64,000 bases of DNA from a virus: IMG/VR virus record IMGVR_UViG_3300028920_000057, positions 24,897-88,896 of that record; one strand, given 5' to 3'. Numbering within the stretch: position 1 is the first letter of the stretch; the number at the start of each line of letters is the position of its first letter. The translations under genes were made by a program, and so were the position numbers. Shown one piece after another: positions 38,807 through 48,343 of the stretch. The notes beneath the pieces were generated by a model. That model made no database searches and was not told where the DNA came from. It was given only the letters and a program-made list of their open reading frames with translations.

Positions 38807-39640
38807 TTACACGTTAACGTTGATAAGGACTCGCCATTTCGAAGACTCATTACCCGCAGCGGTATTAGACGCATGCGTTTGGGTAGTGGCGCCAAGGAAA
38901 TGGGCCGGCAGACCTGCGCCTGCTGGAGAGTCGATTGTGCCATACAGATTCAGACCAGGGGCTCCCTGAATCCGATCCATACCATCAAGACCGTCGGTAA
39001 TCTTGCCAACTTTGTAGCATTTACCGAAAGTGTTTTCCATGGTGATTTTGATTGACGCAACGTCAGCAAAGTCGGCAGCTACGGCCGGTCTCCAATAACC
39101 AGGAGCGGCATTGTCAGGAAGAATCAAATCGCCCTGAGCAACATCAATCTGCGTGGTATTGATGATCGGATACTCAACGAGCCAGTTTGTAGAAACGGTT
39201 TTATGATCCGTTTGAACCTGGTAGTTGAGGTAGCCTGAATTGCTTGTGTTTGCGACAAAATCAAAGAACGCATAGCCAACCAGTTTATTGGCAGGCTGCG
39301 TAGCGGTATCGCCATCAGCAGCAGCATCGCCTGCACCAAGTGCAGCACTTGCGCTGTAAGCCGGCGTACCCCAGGTAACGTCATTGGCACCATAGGTCAG
39401 GGTATTGCTTGCGCCGCAGTTAGCAAGCACAAACTGATTCCACTGATCCAGTGCAATGAGTTGCCCAGCCTTAATTACGACTGGGAATGCTTGACCGCCT
39501 TGATACTTGATCTCCTGGACTGGAAGATAAGGAGCAACCTTGTTGGAACAACGAGGATGATTACCTTCGGAAATTTCCTTGAAGATACGAGTCTCTTGGC
39601 CATAGCCATAAGCAGTTCTCATACTATTAGTATCAGACAT
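38807..39640 (-). CDS. Capsid decoration/stabilisation protein candidate
   Basis: The 277-residue protein sits between the protease/scaffold gene and the MCP, where phages often encode a capsid decoration protein. Near the N-terminus it contains YLPVQEIKYQGGQAFPVV and AGQLIALDQWNQF, a beta-rich pattern of the kind seen in capsid decoration proteins. The composition is Ala/Gly/Asn-rich with few Lys, as in surface beta-sandwich proteins. No catalytic motif is visible. The function is inferred from context. Confidence 0.68.
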   Translation of the reverse strand: MSDTNSMRTAYGYGQETRIFKEISEGNHPRCSNKVAPYLPVQEIKYQGGQAFPVVIKAGQLIALDQWNQFVLANCGASNTLTYGANDVTWGTPAYSASAALGAGDAAADGDTATQPANKLVGYAFFDFVANTSNSGYLNYQVQTDHKTVSTNWLVEYPIINTTQIDVAQGDLILPDNAAPGYWRPAVAADFADVASIKITMENTFGKCYKVGKITDGLDGMDRIQGAPGLNLYGTIDSPAGAGLPAHFLGATTQTHASNTAAGNESSKWRVLINVNV

Positions 39641-39655
39641 TTTGAAACCTCCTTA

Positions 39656-40171
39656 TTAGAGAACGTCTTTTACGTCTTTGTTTTCACTGTCGGCTTTGTC
39701 TTCCTTGCGTTCCGACTTGTCATCTTTCGATGTGTCGGACAGCGTAGGATCGTCAACAGTGCTCTTGTCCACATTGCTTTCACTGAATTTCTCCAGATCG
39801 GCAATCTTCTGTTCGAAGTCAGCCTTCTCGTCTTCTACGGCGTCTCTGAGAGAGTCCATAGTGCGAGTGGCGAGCTTCTGCTTATAGGCATCGATATTGG
39901 CCTTTGTTTCAGCTTCGTCTTTGCCTTCAAGCTCAGAAATACTTGCATGACCGGTGATTTTCCTCATGAGATAGAGCTGATCGGCGATCAAGCCAATAAC
40001 TTCGGCTTTGCTGTCATCAAGCTTTTTCTGAAGAGATTCTTTTTCTTCATCAGCTTTATCAAGCTTAACCTGAAGTTCTGCCTTTTCATCGACAAGCTTC
40101 TTGTTCTCACGATTCACGATCTCGAGAGCAGTATCCTGGGCGTTGTCTTGGGTTTTAGTTTGTTCACCCAT
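39656..40171 (-). CDS. Nested in-frame scaffold protein (internal start)
   Basis: Within the protease gene a consensus AGGAG site lies about six bases before an in-frame ATG at 40171 (codon 348, start MGEQTKTQ). It would produce a separate 171-residue coiled-coil protein identical to the C-terminus of the fusion, analogous to lambda C/Nu3. The spacing and quality of the site are better than for many real starts in this window. Expression as a separate product is inferred, not shown. Confidence 0.65.
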   Translation of the reverse strand: MGEQTKTQDNAQDTALEIVNRENKKLVDEKAELQVKLDKADEEKESLQKKLDDSKAEVIGLIADQLYLMRKITGHASISELEGKDEAETKANIDAYKQKLATRTMDSLRDAVEDEKADFEQKIADLEKFSESNVDKSTVDDPTLSDTSKDDKSERKEDKADSENKDVKDVL

Positions 40172-41212
40172 GGATTTCTCCTGTGAAACGTTGTTAATGT
40201 TTTCCTTCGCATCCTGTGCTTTTTCTTCTGGGGTAGATTCATTAGAGTCATTGTCCCCGGTAGCCTCGTCCTCTTCGACTGCTGGCATGTCGATCTGAAC
40301 TGTGGTCTTCCCCGTTGTCGTCTGATTAACTTCATCTTCGACGTCGTCAATCAGCAGGCTCTCCTGAACCTTTAATGAATCGCTCATTACCATTCCCCGT
40401 ATGGCGTTGACCGGCGATACGTAATGACGCGAAATCATTATATCTTTAAGAGCATCAAAACTTGCGTTTTTAACGCCAAGTTCGTCTGCTATCTTTTTAA
40501 AGTTTAATACTTTAGCTTTTTCCTGGGCAGGTACTGGTACGAATGATACTTCAAAATAATCAATAACATCCGTTATCAGAAACATATCCAGAGCCTTGCC
40601 CTTCTTATGAGTTCCAATTTTAACAAGCGGTGAATCATCTGTCAACTCCGCCTTTCTTCCAGGCCAATGTTCACATTCCTGAGAAAGAGACCAATCCCTG
40701 CCACAATGGGAACAAATAGGAAATGCAAGCTGCTGAGAAGTTGATACCGTAGCATATCTGCCATCAATAACTCTTTGCTGAGCATCCTCGTCCGTAATAT
40801 CGGTAGTCAGAATGACGCGGCCTGAACCTTCACCTTTCTTGGTAGCATATGCGAAATCATATTTAAACTTCTTGGCATCTTTTTCGAACTTTTCAAAGCG
40901 CGATTTAACGACCCTACCGATGGTAGCGTCGGGATTCTCCTGATCATGTCCTTTCAAGACTGGCTTATCGTAGGGCTCGGTGAAGCGAAGGTAATTCTTC
41001 TGCACGCTTGGTCCCCGATACATTCGTCGATTAACTATGCTACCGGATCTCGTTGCATCCAGGTCGATCCTCAAGGCTGTAGAAACCTCATCACTCGATA
41101 CGCCGTCTGTGGTTGCCCGTCTCTTTGAGATATCATAGAACTTATCCAGCTTGTTCAGGTCAACAATCCCTGAGCCAATACTGAAATGATCTAAACTAAA
41201 TAAATCTGCCAT
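39656..41212 (-). CDS. Prohead protease-scaffold fusion
   Basis: The 518-residue protein has an N-terminal prohead protease (residues about 60-235) and a coiled-coil scaffold region (about 340-518). Protease features are H89 in LKGHDQENP, the candidate nucleophile serines S157/S159 in TVSTSQQL, a probable zinc site C167, C170, C180, H182, and the EVSFVPVPAQ motif (221-230), which is common in phage prohead proteases. The second half is Glu/Lys/Asp-rich and heptad-patterned. It lies between portal and capsid genes, as expected. The fused scaffold implies cleavage on maturation. An internal start (see the nested entry) can make scaffold alone. Confidence 0.9.
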   Translation of the reverse strand: MADLFSLDHFSIGSGIVDLNKLDKFYDISKRRATTDGVSSDEVSTALRIDLDATRSGSIVNRRMYRGPSVQKNYLRFTEPYDKPVLKGHDQENPDATIGRVVKSRFEKFEKDAKKFKYDFAYATKKGEGSGRVILTTDITDEDAQQRVIDGRYATVSTSQQLAFPICSHCGRDWSLSQECEHWPGRKAELTDDSPLVKIGTHKKGKALDMFLITDVIDYFEVSFVPVPAQEKAKVLNFKKIADELGVKNASFDALKDIMISRHYVSPVNAIRGMVMSDSLKVQESLLIDDVEDEVNQTTTGKTTVQIDMPAVEEDEATGDNDSNESTPEEKAQDAKENINNVSQEKSMGEQTKTQDNAQDTALEIVNRENKKLVDEKAELQVKLDKADEEKESLQKKLDDSKAEVIGLIADQLYLMRKITGHASISELEGKDEAETKANIDAYKQKLATRTMDSLRDAVEDEKADFEQKIADLEKFSESNVDKSTVDDPTLSDTSKDDKSERKEDKADSENKDVKDVL

Positions 41213-41215
41213 TTT

Positions 41216-43090
41216 CTACTCCGTTTCAAAGGTTGCACAATACGTGTTTATATCTTCGGTTATATTTGGTAATTCATCAGAAATCTGGTCAATTACCGCC
41301 GCAATATGATGCTTTTGATTGTCTCGGCAATACTGCAGCAACCTGAGAGTATGGCTCTGTAACCTATTTTTTAATACATCAGGAATTATAGTACAATCCT
41401 GCGGCACGTCAACCCCCGCTTCTTTGAAGCGTTCCAGCATATAGCTAGTGGCTATCGAGCCGACTCTCTCAAGTATCGTTCCGGTCATGGCTTTTGTAAA
41501 GTATTCATTGAAGCCATCTTCTGGCATTTCTGTGAATATATTTCGTATAACTTTAATCTCATTTCCGGCATCATGTTCAAACACATTCTTAACCAATTTG
41601 GTCTTTGTAGCCTTGGTTCCGTGCTGATTTGTTGGCTGGTTCTTGGATGTCGTGCTATTCTGAGAGGCGGTAGATGCGGCAAGCGCGGCCTTTGCTTCTG
41701 CCTCAGCCTTCATCTTGGGAATATCGATGCGCTCAAGCGCTCGCTCTCCTGAAACCCCAGCTTTTGGCATAGGCTTAAGCCCCATACGTTTACGAGCTTC
41801 TTCTTCTGTAATTGTGTTGCCCTGAAACAATCCCTGCTGATGATTTTCATTAGCCCTAACCGCTTCTCTATCAAGGGTCCCAAATCCAAATTCTGGCAGA
41901 GTCTCATAAGATAAAGGAAAGCCGCCGTCTAGAACGAAATGGATAAATAGATGATAGGTAATACTATCTGCAATAATATCGTTGATTTCACTACAGCGAT
42001 CCAACATGGCCTTGTCTATAGACTCTGCCGTGTTTCTATTACTGGAGTCGCCTCGACCTAGGGCGATTTCGGATAGACCCAATGTGGCAAGAGATCTTTT
42101 CTCGAAATACTGAAGATATGGCTGAACTTCAAGGGCCTTTCCTTCTGCGCCTACTACTGCGATTTTGTGGCGGTGAGAGGTTACAACCGAGCCTTCTGTG
42201 GGCATTTCTTGTATCTCGTCCTTAACTTTCTGTATCTCAAGATCATCAGAAGGATAATCGTCGGTTCCGACTATATACTGGAAAAGAGGAAAGATGTGAC
42301 TGGAAATAAGCATTTCCACCATTTCCTCTATTCTCCTCAAAGATCGAATATCCTCTAGAGCAGGAACGACAAAAGGCGTCCCATAGGCATGGCCTTCTTT
42401 TCGGCGCCAATCGAGATGAATTATATCTTCAGGTTTGAAGTTGCGATGCTCACCGATATTATAAATATACTGGCGATAACGGACAGGCTTGCCCCATTTA
42501 TTCCGCTTAACCGTCATAGAAGGAGGGTCTGCGAAGAAAATGCCGGCAATCGGCTCCATAGGCTTGCCATGATAATTGTAAATTTTCCCAGTTGTCCTAG
42601 TTTCATCCCTGACAAGAACTATATAAACATTAGAGTATTTGATCGTGTCACGAATGATCTTTCTTACCATCTGTTTTGTTGTAAGCCCTGTATTGACAAA
42701 GATTTCGAACAACCTTCTTTTAATATGCCTAACTATTCTTGGATCATCACCACCAATTTTGAAACCTTCTTTCATACATATTTCAATGTGCTTGTCGAAA
42801 GATCTTGAGACAAATCCCTCTGTGTCCTCAGCCTGAACAATCTCGGCCATATTATATTCATATTCCTCAAAGCCTTGCGTACCTCCGTTCCATCTTGATC
42901 TATAGATTGCGTTTTTATAAGCTAAAGCTTTGCTGTTAAGCATCTTTTGGATTTTGATACGTTGAGGGACAGAACCCCCGGTAGGCTGAACTGGATCGTC
43001 CTCGGGAATACCTTGCGTCAAATCCCTTTGTCCTTCTGGTTCGACCGGCTTTCTTGACACAAGATTCTTAAAATAGGAGAATACACCCAT
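41216..43090 (-). CDS. Portal protein
   Basis: The 624-residue protein forms the dodecameric portal at the packaging vertex. It has the portal pattern DTIKYSNVYIVLVRDE, then FKPEDIIHLDWRRKEGHAYG, ALEDIRSLRRIEEMVEML, and AGF-type crown helix LGLSEIALGRGDSSNRNTAESIDKA. The C-terminus carries an Ala/Gln/Thr-rich linker and helical region. It lies between a large membrane-spanning virion protein and the protease/scaffold, downstream of TerL. ATG 43090 abuts the stop of the upstream gene. Confidence 0.9.
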   Translation of the reverse strand: MGVFSYFKNLVSRKPVEPEGQRDLTQGIPEDDPVQPTGGSVPQRIKIQKMLNSKALAYKNAIYRSRWNGGTQGFEEYEYNMAEIVQAEDTEGFVSRSFDKHIEICMKEGFKIGGDDPRIVRHIKRRLFEIFVNTGLTTKQMVRKIIRDTIKYSNVYIVLVRDETRTTGKIYNYHGKPMEPIAGIFFADPPSMTVKRNKWGKPVRYRQYIYNIGEHRNFKPEDIIHLDWRRKEGHAYGTPFVVPALEDIRSLRRIEEMVEMLISSHIFPLFQYIVGTDDYPSDDLEIQKVKDEIQEMPTEGSVVTSHRHKIAVVGAEGKALEVQPYLQYFEKRSLATLGLSEIALGRGDSSNRNTAESIDKAMLDRCSEINDIIADSITYHLFIHFVLDGGFPLSYETLPEFGFGTLDREAVRANENHQQGLFQGNTITEEEARKRMGLKPMPKAGVSGERALERIDIPKMKAEAEAKAALAASTASQNSTTSKNQPTNQHGTKATKTKLVKNVFEHDAGNEIKVIRNIFTEMPEDGFNEYFTKAMTGTILERVGSIATSYMLERFKEAGVDVPQDCTIIPDVLKNRLQSHTLRLLQYCRDNQKHHIAAVIDQISDELPNITEDINTYCATFETE

Positions 43091-45633
43091 TATACTGTCC
43101 TCATAACTCGTTTAAGTAATTCTGACTGGTTAATGTCCTCAAAGCAGGACTCGATATTTTCTATACTCAGAGATCCGCTCGCAGCCCCTTCTCCTACACT
43201 CTTGATAAATAAATCTCTATTTCTAAGATTCGCCCCAACAGGATTGATCGGGATATCATTATCTGTGTAAAATGCTTCTGTATCGCTAAATGTATTAAAG
43301 ATAGAGGGTTGCAGAATCAAATCCTTTAAATTCTTTGTTTGAATCCGTTTCAGTTTCCGGCTGTTTTTACTACCAGTTCCGTCTCCAGATATAACGTCGA
43401 GATCGGTGATAACCTGATTTTCAAAATCATCTTGTGCTATTCCAGAAAGATTATTATAAAATATGTAATCATTTTGTCTACCCGACTCCTTCAGGGCGGC
43501 ATCAAGCAGGCGTCTTGTGTCTGGATCTTCAAACGGATCACCAGTCAAAGCACAATTATTCCCTCTTTCAACCGCTTCTATTATAGCGTCTATCAAGATA
43601 AATAAACTGCGGGCCCATTTCTGTTCTTTAAGAATGGAAATCTTATAATCCAGAGTCATTGTAGATAGATCTATCTTTTCCAAAATATCGTCTATCAACT
43701 CGTCCAAAGTTACCTTCATTTCTTCTATAGTATTCAACATAAATCTAATTACTACGTTTAACGGCAAACAGTTCATTAGAAATTGCATCGCTTCTGAATC
43801 AAGCCATTTGAATACATAATTAAAGATTTTATCAAAAGTCTTATTGATAATAGCAACAAGAGACGCTCGCGCCTTGGCAAGCATGTCGTCATAAATATCC
43901 GACATCATTTTATTTAAAAAGGCTCCAAGATCAAACGTAAGACCCTTAGCAAATAGCTGAAGTATAGACCGGATAGAATGTAACAAAGATACGTCGACTG
44001 CCCCAAAATATCTTACAAAACAGCAGATTGCGGCTGCAACCCACGGGTCATCAGTTAAAAATGCGGCGAGCCTATTTGTCTTTTCGTTATACGCACATGC
44101 CTGTTGGTGAAATGCATCTTTAACATTATCAAGCATTTTAGACGGACTGAATATATCTTTTGCAGCATCACTGATCGCTTCGCGGCTTGCTTTCCCAGAA
44201 GGCCTGTTCTTTCCGAACAAAGGATTGTCATATTCAACTACTTCCTGGGTTGGCTTAATTTTAACAGAACCTTTATCTGCTACTCCCGAGCTCACACTTC
44301 CTCCGGCTCTAACTGCTCGATTAAATGCTTGGCGCTCGGTATCGATACTAGTACTTACCGGATCTGTACGAACGGGCTCCTGGTTGGTTGCTTTAGCTTC
44401 TTCGGCAAACATGGGAGAGAAATTAGGAGCTTGTTCAAGACTGTTTTGTACGTCATAAATCATGGATTCCAATTCAGGAAGCACGAACCAATGAGAAAAG
44501 TCTTCTTTTCTCGCAGGAGTAACGGCATTTATAGTAAGCCATGAAATACCGTATTCATAAATTATATCATAATCTCCTCTTCTGAAATAAGACTTGATAA
44601 CATCAAGAACATCTTCAGAAAAACCTATTGCTTCTGAAAAGTCTGCCAGTGTCTTTCCCTGGAATCGGCCATAAGGAATGGGCTCGTTATTGGCAAGCGC
44701 CTTGGCGGCATCAACAATTTCCGCCTTATCTATATCTCCAGCATCTTCGGGCAGCACGACAAGGTCTAGTACTGTCTCGACTTCTTCTGCGAGAAGACCC
44801 TCAATAAGAAAATGCATAGCTAAACCTATGATGATCTGCATTATCATGATAAAAACGCCCGCAGGATTAGGCATAAGAGTTGAAGCTTTAGACTGCAAAT
44901 ACGTCTGTGGTGCTTTCCACATGGCAAGTTTATGGTTGAGAAAATATAAGACAACAAGCGCAGCGCCATATACAAGCAATTCCGCAAGAGCACTCGGCCC
45001 ACTTGCAATAACTCTTTCCCTCCATCCAAATGCCGGCTCGCTGAAATTGGGAGTATTGAATTCACCGTTCTTGGCGGCTTTGTCTCTCATTTGATTTTGA
45101 TATAACTCCCATGCCTTAATTGAATCTTGCAAGATTTGACTATCCTGCATATCGTTGCCAGTAAGCTGTTCGAGAAAAGTGGAACCTATAAACTCTGCCT
45201 GTTTAACTTTGCGATCTACGACCTCTTGCCACATCGGAAAATATATCTTATCATGATTAGGGGTTGATCCTGGGAAAACCCGACTGATAGCCTTGCGTAC
45301 TGTATCCATCCCTTCAACAGGTATATAAAGCTTTTCTCTGGCATTCTGTGCATTTTCTATCATACTTCTCAGGAGTATTGCCTTGCCTGCAACAGAATAA
45401 AGATTTGCGAATATCTGATCTTCATCTGTTATAAGAGACTTCTCTGTTTGCACGCGACTCATATTCTGGCTAAGAGGAGCTTTAAGATCTCCATAGGCTG
45501 GGATACCTGCCGCTTTTAATTCCCTAATTGCATCTTCAAGACTTCCGGCTTTATCCATTATAGTCCTGATTTCATCAGTAACTTCACGACGTACGTCCGG
45601 TTCTATCGTTGGTTTTTTTCTTCTAATGGCCAT
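43090..45633 (-). CDS. Large membrane-segment protein between terminase and portal
   Basis: The 847-residue protein was not recognised. Two hydrophobic segments long enough to span a membrane occur at residues about 215-232 and 259-277. Its C-terminal half is strongly helical, including amphipathic helices such as IRSILQLFAKGLTFDLGAFL. It overlaps TerL (TAATG) and portal, so it is translated as part of the head block. A virion protein delivered into the host, or a portal-associated core protein, is plausible; there is no diagnostic motif. Confidence 0.7.
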   Translation of the reverse strand: MAIRRKKPTIEPDVRREVTDEIRTIMDKAGSLEDAIRELKAAGIPAYGDLKAPLSQNMSRVQTEKSLITDEDQIFANLYSVAGKAILLRSMIENAQNAREKLYIPVEGMDTVRKAISRVFPGSTPNHDKIYFPMWQEVVDRKVKQAEFIGSTFLEQLTGNDMQDSQILQDSIKAWELYQNQMRDKAAKNGEFNTPNFSEPAFGWRERVIASGPSALAELLVYGAALVVLYFLNHKLAMWKAPQTYLQSKASTLMPNPAGVFIMIMQIIIGLAMHFLIEGLLAEEVETVLDLVVLPEDAGDIDKAEIVDAAKALANNEPIPYGRFQGKTLADFSEAIGFSEDVLDVIKSYFRRGDYDIIYEYGISWLTINAVTPARKEDFSHWFVLPELESMIYDVQNSLEQAPNFSPMFAEEAKATNQEPVRTDPVSTSIDTERQAFNRAVRAGGSVSSGVADKGSVKIKPTQEVVEYDNPLFGKNRPSGKASREAISDAAKDIFSPSKMLDNVKDAFHQQACAYNEKTNRLAAFLTDDPWVAAAICCFVRYFGAVDVSLLHSIRSILQLFAKGLTFDLGAFLNKMMSDIYDDMLAKARASLVAIINKTFDKIFNYVFKWLDSEAMQFLMNCLPLNVVIRFMLNTIEEMKVTLDELIDDILEKIDLSTMTLDYKISILKEQKWARSLFILIDAIIEAVERGNNCALTGDPFEDPDTRRLLDAALKESGRQNDYIFYNNLSGIAQDDFENQVITDLDVISGDGTGSKNSRKLKRIQTKNLKDLILQPSIFNTFSDTEAFYTDNDIPINPVGANLRNRDLFIKSVGEGAASGSLSIENIESCFEDINQSELLKRVMRTV

Positions 45634-47606
45634 TAAAAGGATCTCCCTTTACGTCCTGATGACATAAGTTTCATAAATTTAGAACGGCCGCCAAATGTGA
45701 CACCTCTCTTATCTTGAGACTCTTTAGTTCTACTCATGACATGAAAGGATTTGCCCCCCTTGACAAAATCTTTACTGGGGTCATCCGGCTCCTTGCGTGG
45801 CGCTTGTATTAAAGTGTCTTTGGCAATTTGTGATTCAAACGTTTCTTCTTTCAGTACCTTAAATGGCATAAAAGCGATATGGCCGCCAGATGCGACTTTG
45901 GCTATATCGGAGAATTCCATAGTAATAGCAAAGACAGACAAAAGCCAAGCTACCGCCTCGTGATCTTTACCTTGGGAATAGACAGGAATGCCAGTGGGCG
46001 TATAGCGCTCGATCTCAAGGTTTCGAAGTTGATCTACAAGTCCCCCTTCTTCGTTCTCGAAGTGGGGGAATGCGCACATATCGTTCTCGACTCGACGTAC
46101 CGCAAGATCTATCATCAGAGATTTATTCTGCTTCTCTATTTTCTTCTTTGAAACAGGATCTCGAATTATTGTCTTCCCATGCATATGTATCGCTTTAGCC
46201 GCTTTTAACAGCTTATCGTTATGAGCCTCTTTTGCATAAGCTCTCAACATTTCAAACTGAGCATTACCATATCCGGCATCCAGATAAATATAGTTCGCAT
46301 TCCATTTCTCGAACATCGTAATAATATCTCTGATAGCCGTTAATTGGGTAAATTCGTCCGACATACTTGTTTTCTTATCTACCACAACATAACGGTTGGA
46401 TACTCTGTCAAACTCAGTAACGATAATAGGAATGCCGTTGGCAGCTCCATTCCAGTCTACTCCGATGCAATATATGTTATTCGGATTGTATCGATCAATG
46501 CCATACTTATAAGTATAAAGCGAATCAATAAGTTTGTTAGTAGGAAATACGCCTCCTTCTACAGTCCCGAATTCTGCTTCTATTTCATGTTCCCATGCTG
46601 CTCTGGAATATTGCGCCCTCAGAAGGCGCTCTGTCTTGTCTGTCCATTCTGGAGATTCCTTTGCAGATACGTGGAAATGTTTGAAGCCCTGACGCTTATC
46701 TGTGCAGAACCCATAGAATTTACCGCGCTTACCAGACGGAGTAGAAGTTACCCATAATTCAGTATCTTTAGAATCTGTAATAATCGCTATAGTAGATTCG
46801 ATATCAGAGTCTGGGATATAATCAACTTCATCCATATATATAATCGTAGCACCCTGACCACGGGTCTTATCTGATTTAGATCCCGTCTTAGATCCCGTAC
46901 AAAACCCTTTTGCCTGAGAATTATTTCCCATCTTATAGATTTGATTGGGAGATTTTGTTCTGCGGTTTTCAGATTCGCAAAGGGTATTAGAATTGACAAT
47001 AAGTTCGTCTATCTTCTCAAATATTTCGTCTACCTGTGGCTGATAAGGAGCAAGAACAAGAACGCGCTCTGCGGCCTGTTTTTCATCTTCGTTGAGACGA
47101 GCGAGTTGCATCCTATGAAGAATGCGCCCAACCTGAGAGTGCGTTTTCCCACTCCTTCTTCCCCACCTAAGAGCCTTCATACGAGCCGTGCAACAAACAG
47201 CATCTTCCTGATACCACCGAAGATTAATTCCCAATTCTTGTTTAAACCACACTACAGGATTAAACATACCCGCTACGGCGAATTCCTCGTCGGACATCCC
47301 TCCTTCTATTCGTCCAAGCCCACATCTTAAATCTCCATGACATTCTACGGGGAACATGTCTGTTTCGGGCTCTGGTTTGCCAGCAATCTGTCTGTTAATC
47401 TTTTGTTCTTCTGTCTCTTTTACATCAAGCTCACCGTTGATATATGCTTCTCTATATTCTTGGATGCAAGCTCGGCACATAGGACTGTCACTATAGGCAC
47501 AGCCGGTTTTATTCTCACAAATCCATTTATCGAACTTTTCACCACGAGCTTTACGCTCGGCAAAGGTCTCCTCGGCATCTTGTTGGCTGAGCACTTTTTC
47601 AGACAT
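45633..47606 (-). CDS. Terminase large subunit
   Basis: The 657-residue protein combines the packaging ATPase and nuclease. Walker A is WGRRSGKT (residues 148-155), Walker B is TIIYMDE (254-260, with D259 and E260), and the coupling motif is VTSTPSG (286-292). RNase H-like nuclease acidic residues are at D384 (IGVDWNG), D443 (IYLDAG) and D548 (KDHEAVAW). The N-terminus, before the ATPase, has extra cysteines C30, C36, C44 and C47, plus C89 and C95, a possible metal site. It pumps DNA into the prohead through the portal. TAATG overlap with both neighbours. Confidence 0.93.
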   Translation of the reverse strand: MSEKVLSQQDAEETFAERKARGEKFDKWICENKTGCAYSDSPMCRACIQEYREAYINGELDVKETEEQKINRQIAGKPEPETDMFPVECHGDLRCGLGRIEGGMSDEEFAVAGMFNPVVWFKQELGINLRWYQEDAVCCTARMKALRWGRRSGKTHSQVGRILHRMQLARLNEDEKQAAERVLVLAPYQPQVDEIFEKIDELIVNSNTLCESENRRTKSPNQIYKMGNNSQAKGFCTGSKTGSKSDKTRGQGATIIYMDEVDYIPDSDIESTIAIITDSKDTELWVTSTPSGKRGKFYGFCTDKRQGFKHFHVSAKESPEWTDKTERLLRAQYSRAAWEHEIEAEFGTVEGGVFPTNKLIDSLYTYKYGIDRYNPNNIYCIGVDWNGAANGIPIIVTEFDRVSNRYVVVDKKTSMSDEFTQLTAIRDIITMFEKWNANYIYLDAGYGNAQFEMLRAYAKEAHNDKLLKAAKAIHMHGKTIIRDPVSKKKIEKQNKSLMIDLAVRRVENDMCAFPHFENEEGGLVDQLRNLEIERYTPTGIPVYSQGKDHEAVAWLLSVFAITMEFSDIAKVASGGHIAFMPFKVLKEETFESQIAKDTLIQAPRKEPDDPSKDFVKGGKSFHVMSRTKESQDKRGVTFGGRSKFMKLMSSGRKGRSF

Positions 47607-48331
47607 TAATACCCCATTCCCTGAATACGGTTGTGTTGAGGCTGTGTGTTACGCATCATCCCACTCATAGCGGCGCCAAAGCCCAGTGCGGCAATGCCTC
47701 GGACGGCTCTGTTCTTCATAATTCCTCCGATAGCACGTCCCGATGGAATCTTAGACGTAGAAAGAAAGCGCCCGGTTGCACCCAGACTGGCATACGCAAT
47801 ATAGCCGCTTATGGCTCCTTTCATAATTCCTGTAGAACCTCCCGCCGTACGAACCGAAGCTCCTTGAACATCAGAGGCCCCGGTCGCGTCTAGATAGTCG
47901 TGCTGAAGTCCTGCTGCGCCAACGTTAGATCTGGCGGCTGCTTCAGACAATAGAGCAACTCCGGCTCCGGCTCCGACCAAACCCCCTGCGATAGCGTGCG
48001 TCGTGCGCGTAAATCCTTCGCCTGGAAGTCGCGATACTGCCTTCGACATCTTGCGAAGACCTCCTTCTCGAAGAGCTTCGAGGGTTCGATACATAGTTCT
48101 ACTACCTCCAAGTGCCATCCCTGCAAGCCCACCAGCGATCGCGGCTCCGACTCCTACTCCGCTAAAAACAGTCTGAGCAGTTAATGCGGCCTCAATAGCC
48201 TGGTTCTCACGTTCGTTTACAGGACTCGCGCCCCTATCGGAGGAGAAAGGGCCGACAATGTTGGCTCCAGCAGCAGCGATCCCGGCGCTACCAATGCCTC
48301 CTGCCATTAAAAGCTTTCTTATAGTTGCCAT
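47606..48331 (-). CDS. Glycine-zipper hydrophobic virion protein
   Basis: The 241-residue protein is Gly/Ala-rich with repeated hydrophobic glycine-zipper segments (LLMAGGIGSAGIAAAGANIV near the start, VGVGAAIAGGLAGMALGG near residue 60, HAIAGGLVGAGAGVALL near residue 112). Such segments are typical of small channel-forming or membrane-inserted virion proteins. The C-terminus is polar (MMRNTQPQHNRIQGMGY). It is coupled to TerL by overlapping stop/start. The function is not known. Confidence 0.65.
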   Translation of the reverse strand: MATIRKLLMAGGIGSAGIAAAGANIVGPFSSDRGASPVNERENQAIEAALTAQTVFSGVGVGAAIAGGLAGMALGGSRTMYRTLEALREGGLRKMSKAVSRLPGEGFTRTTHAIAGGLVGAGAGVALLSEAAARSNVGAAGLQHDYLDATGASDVQGASVRTAGGSTGIMKGAISGYIAYASLGATGRFLSTSKIPSGRAIGGIMKNRAVRGIAALGFGAAMSGMMRNTQPQHNRIQGMGY

Positions 48332-48343
48332 TGTATTTTCCTG

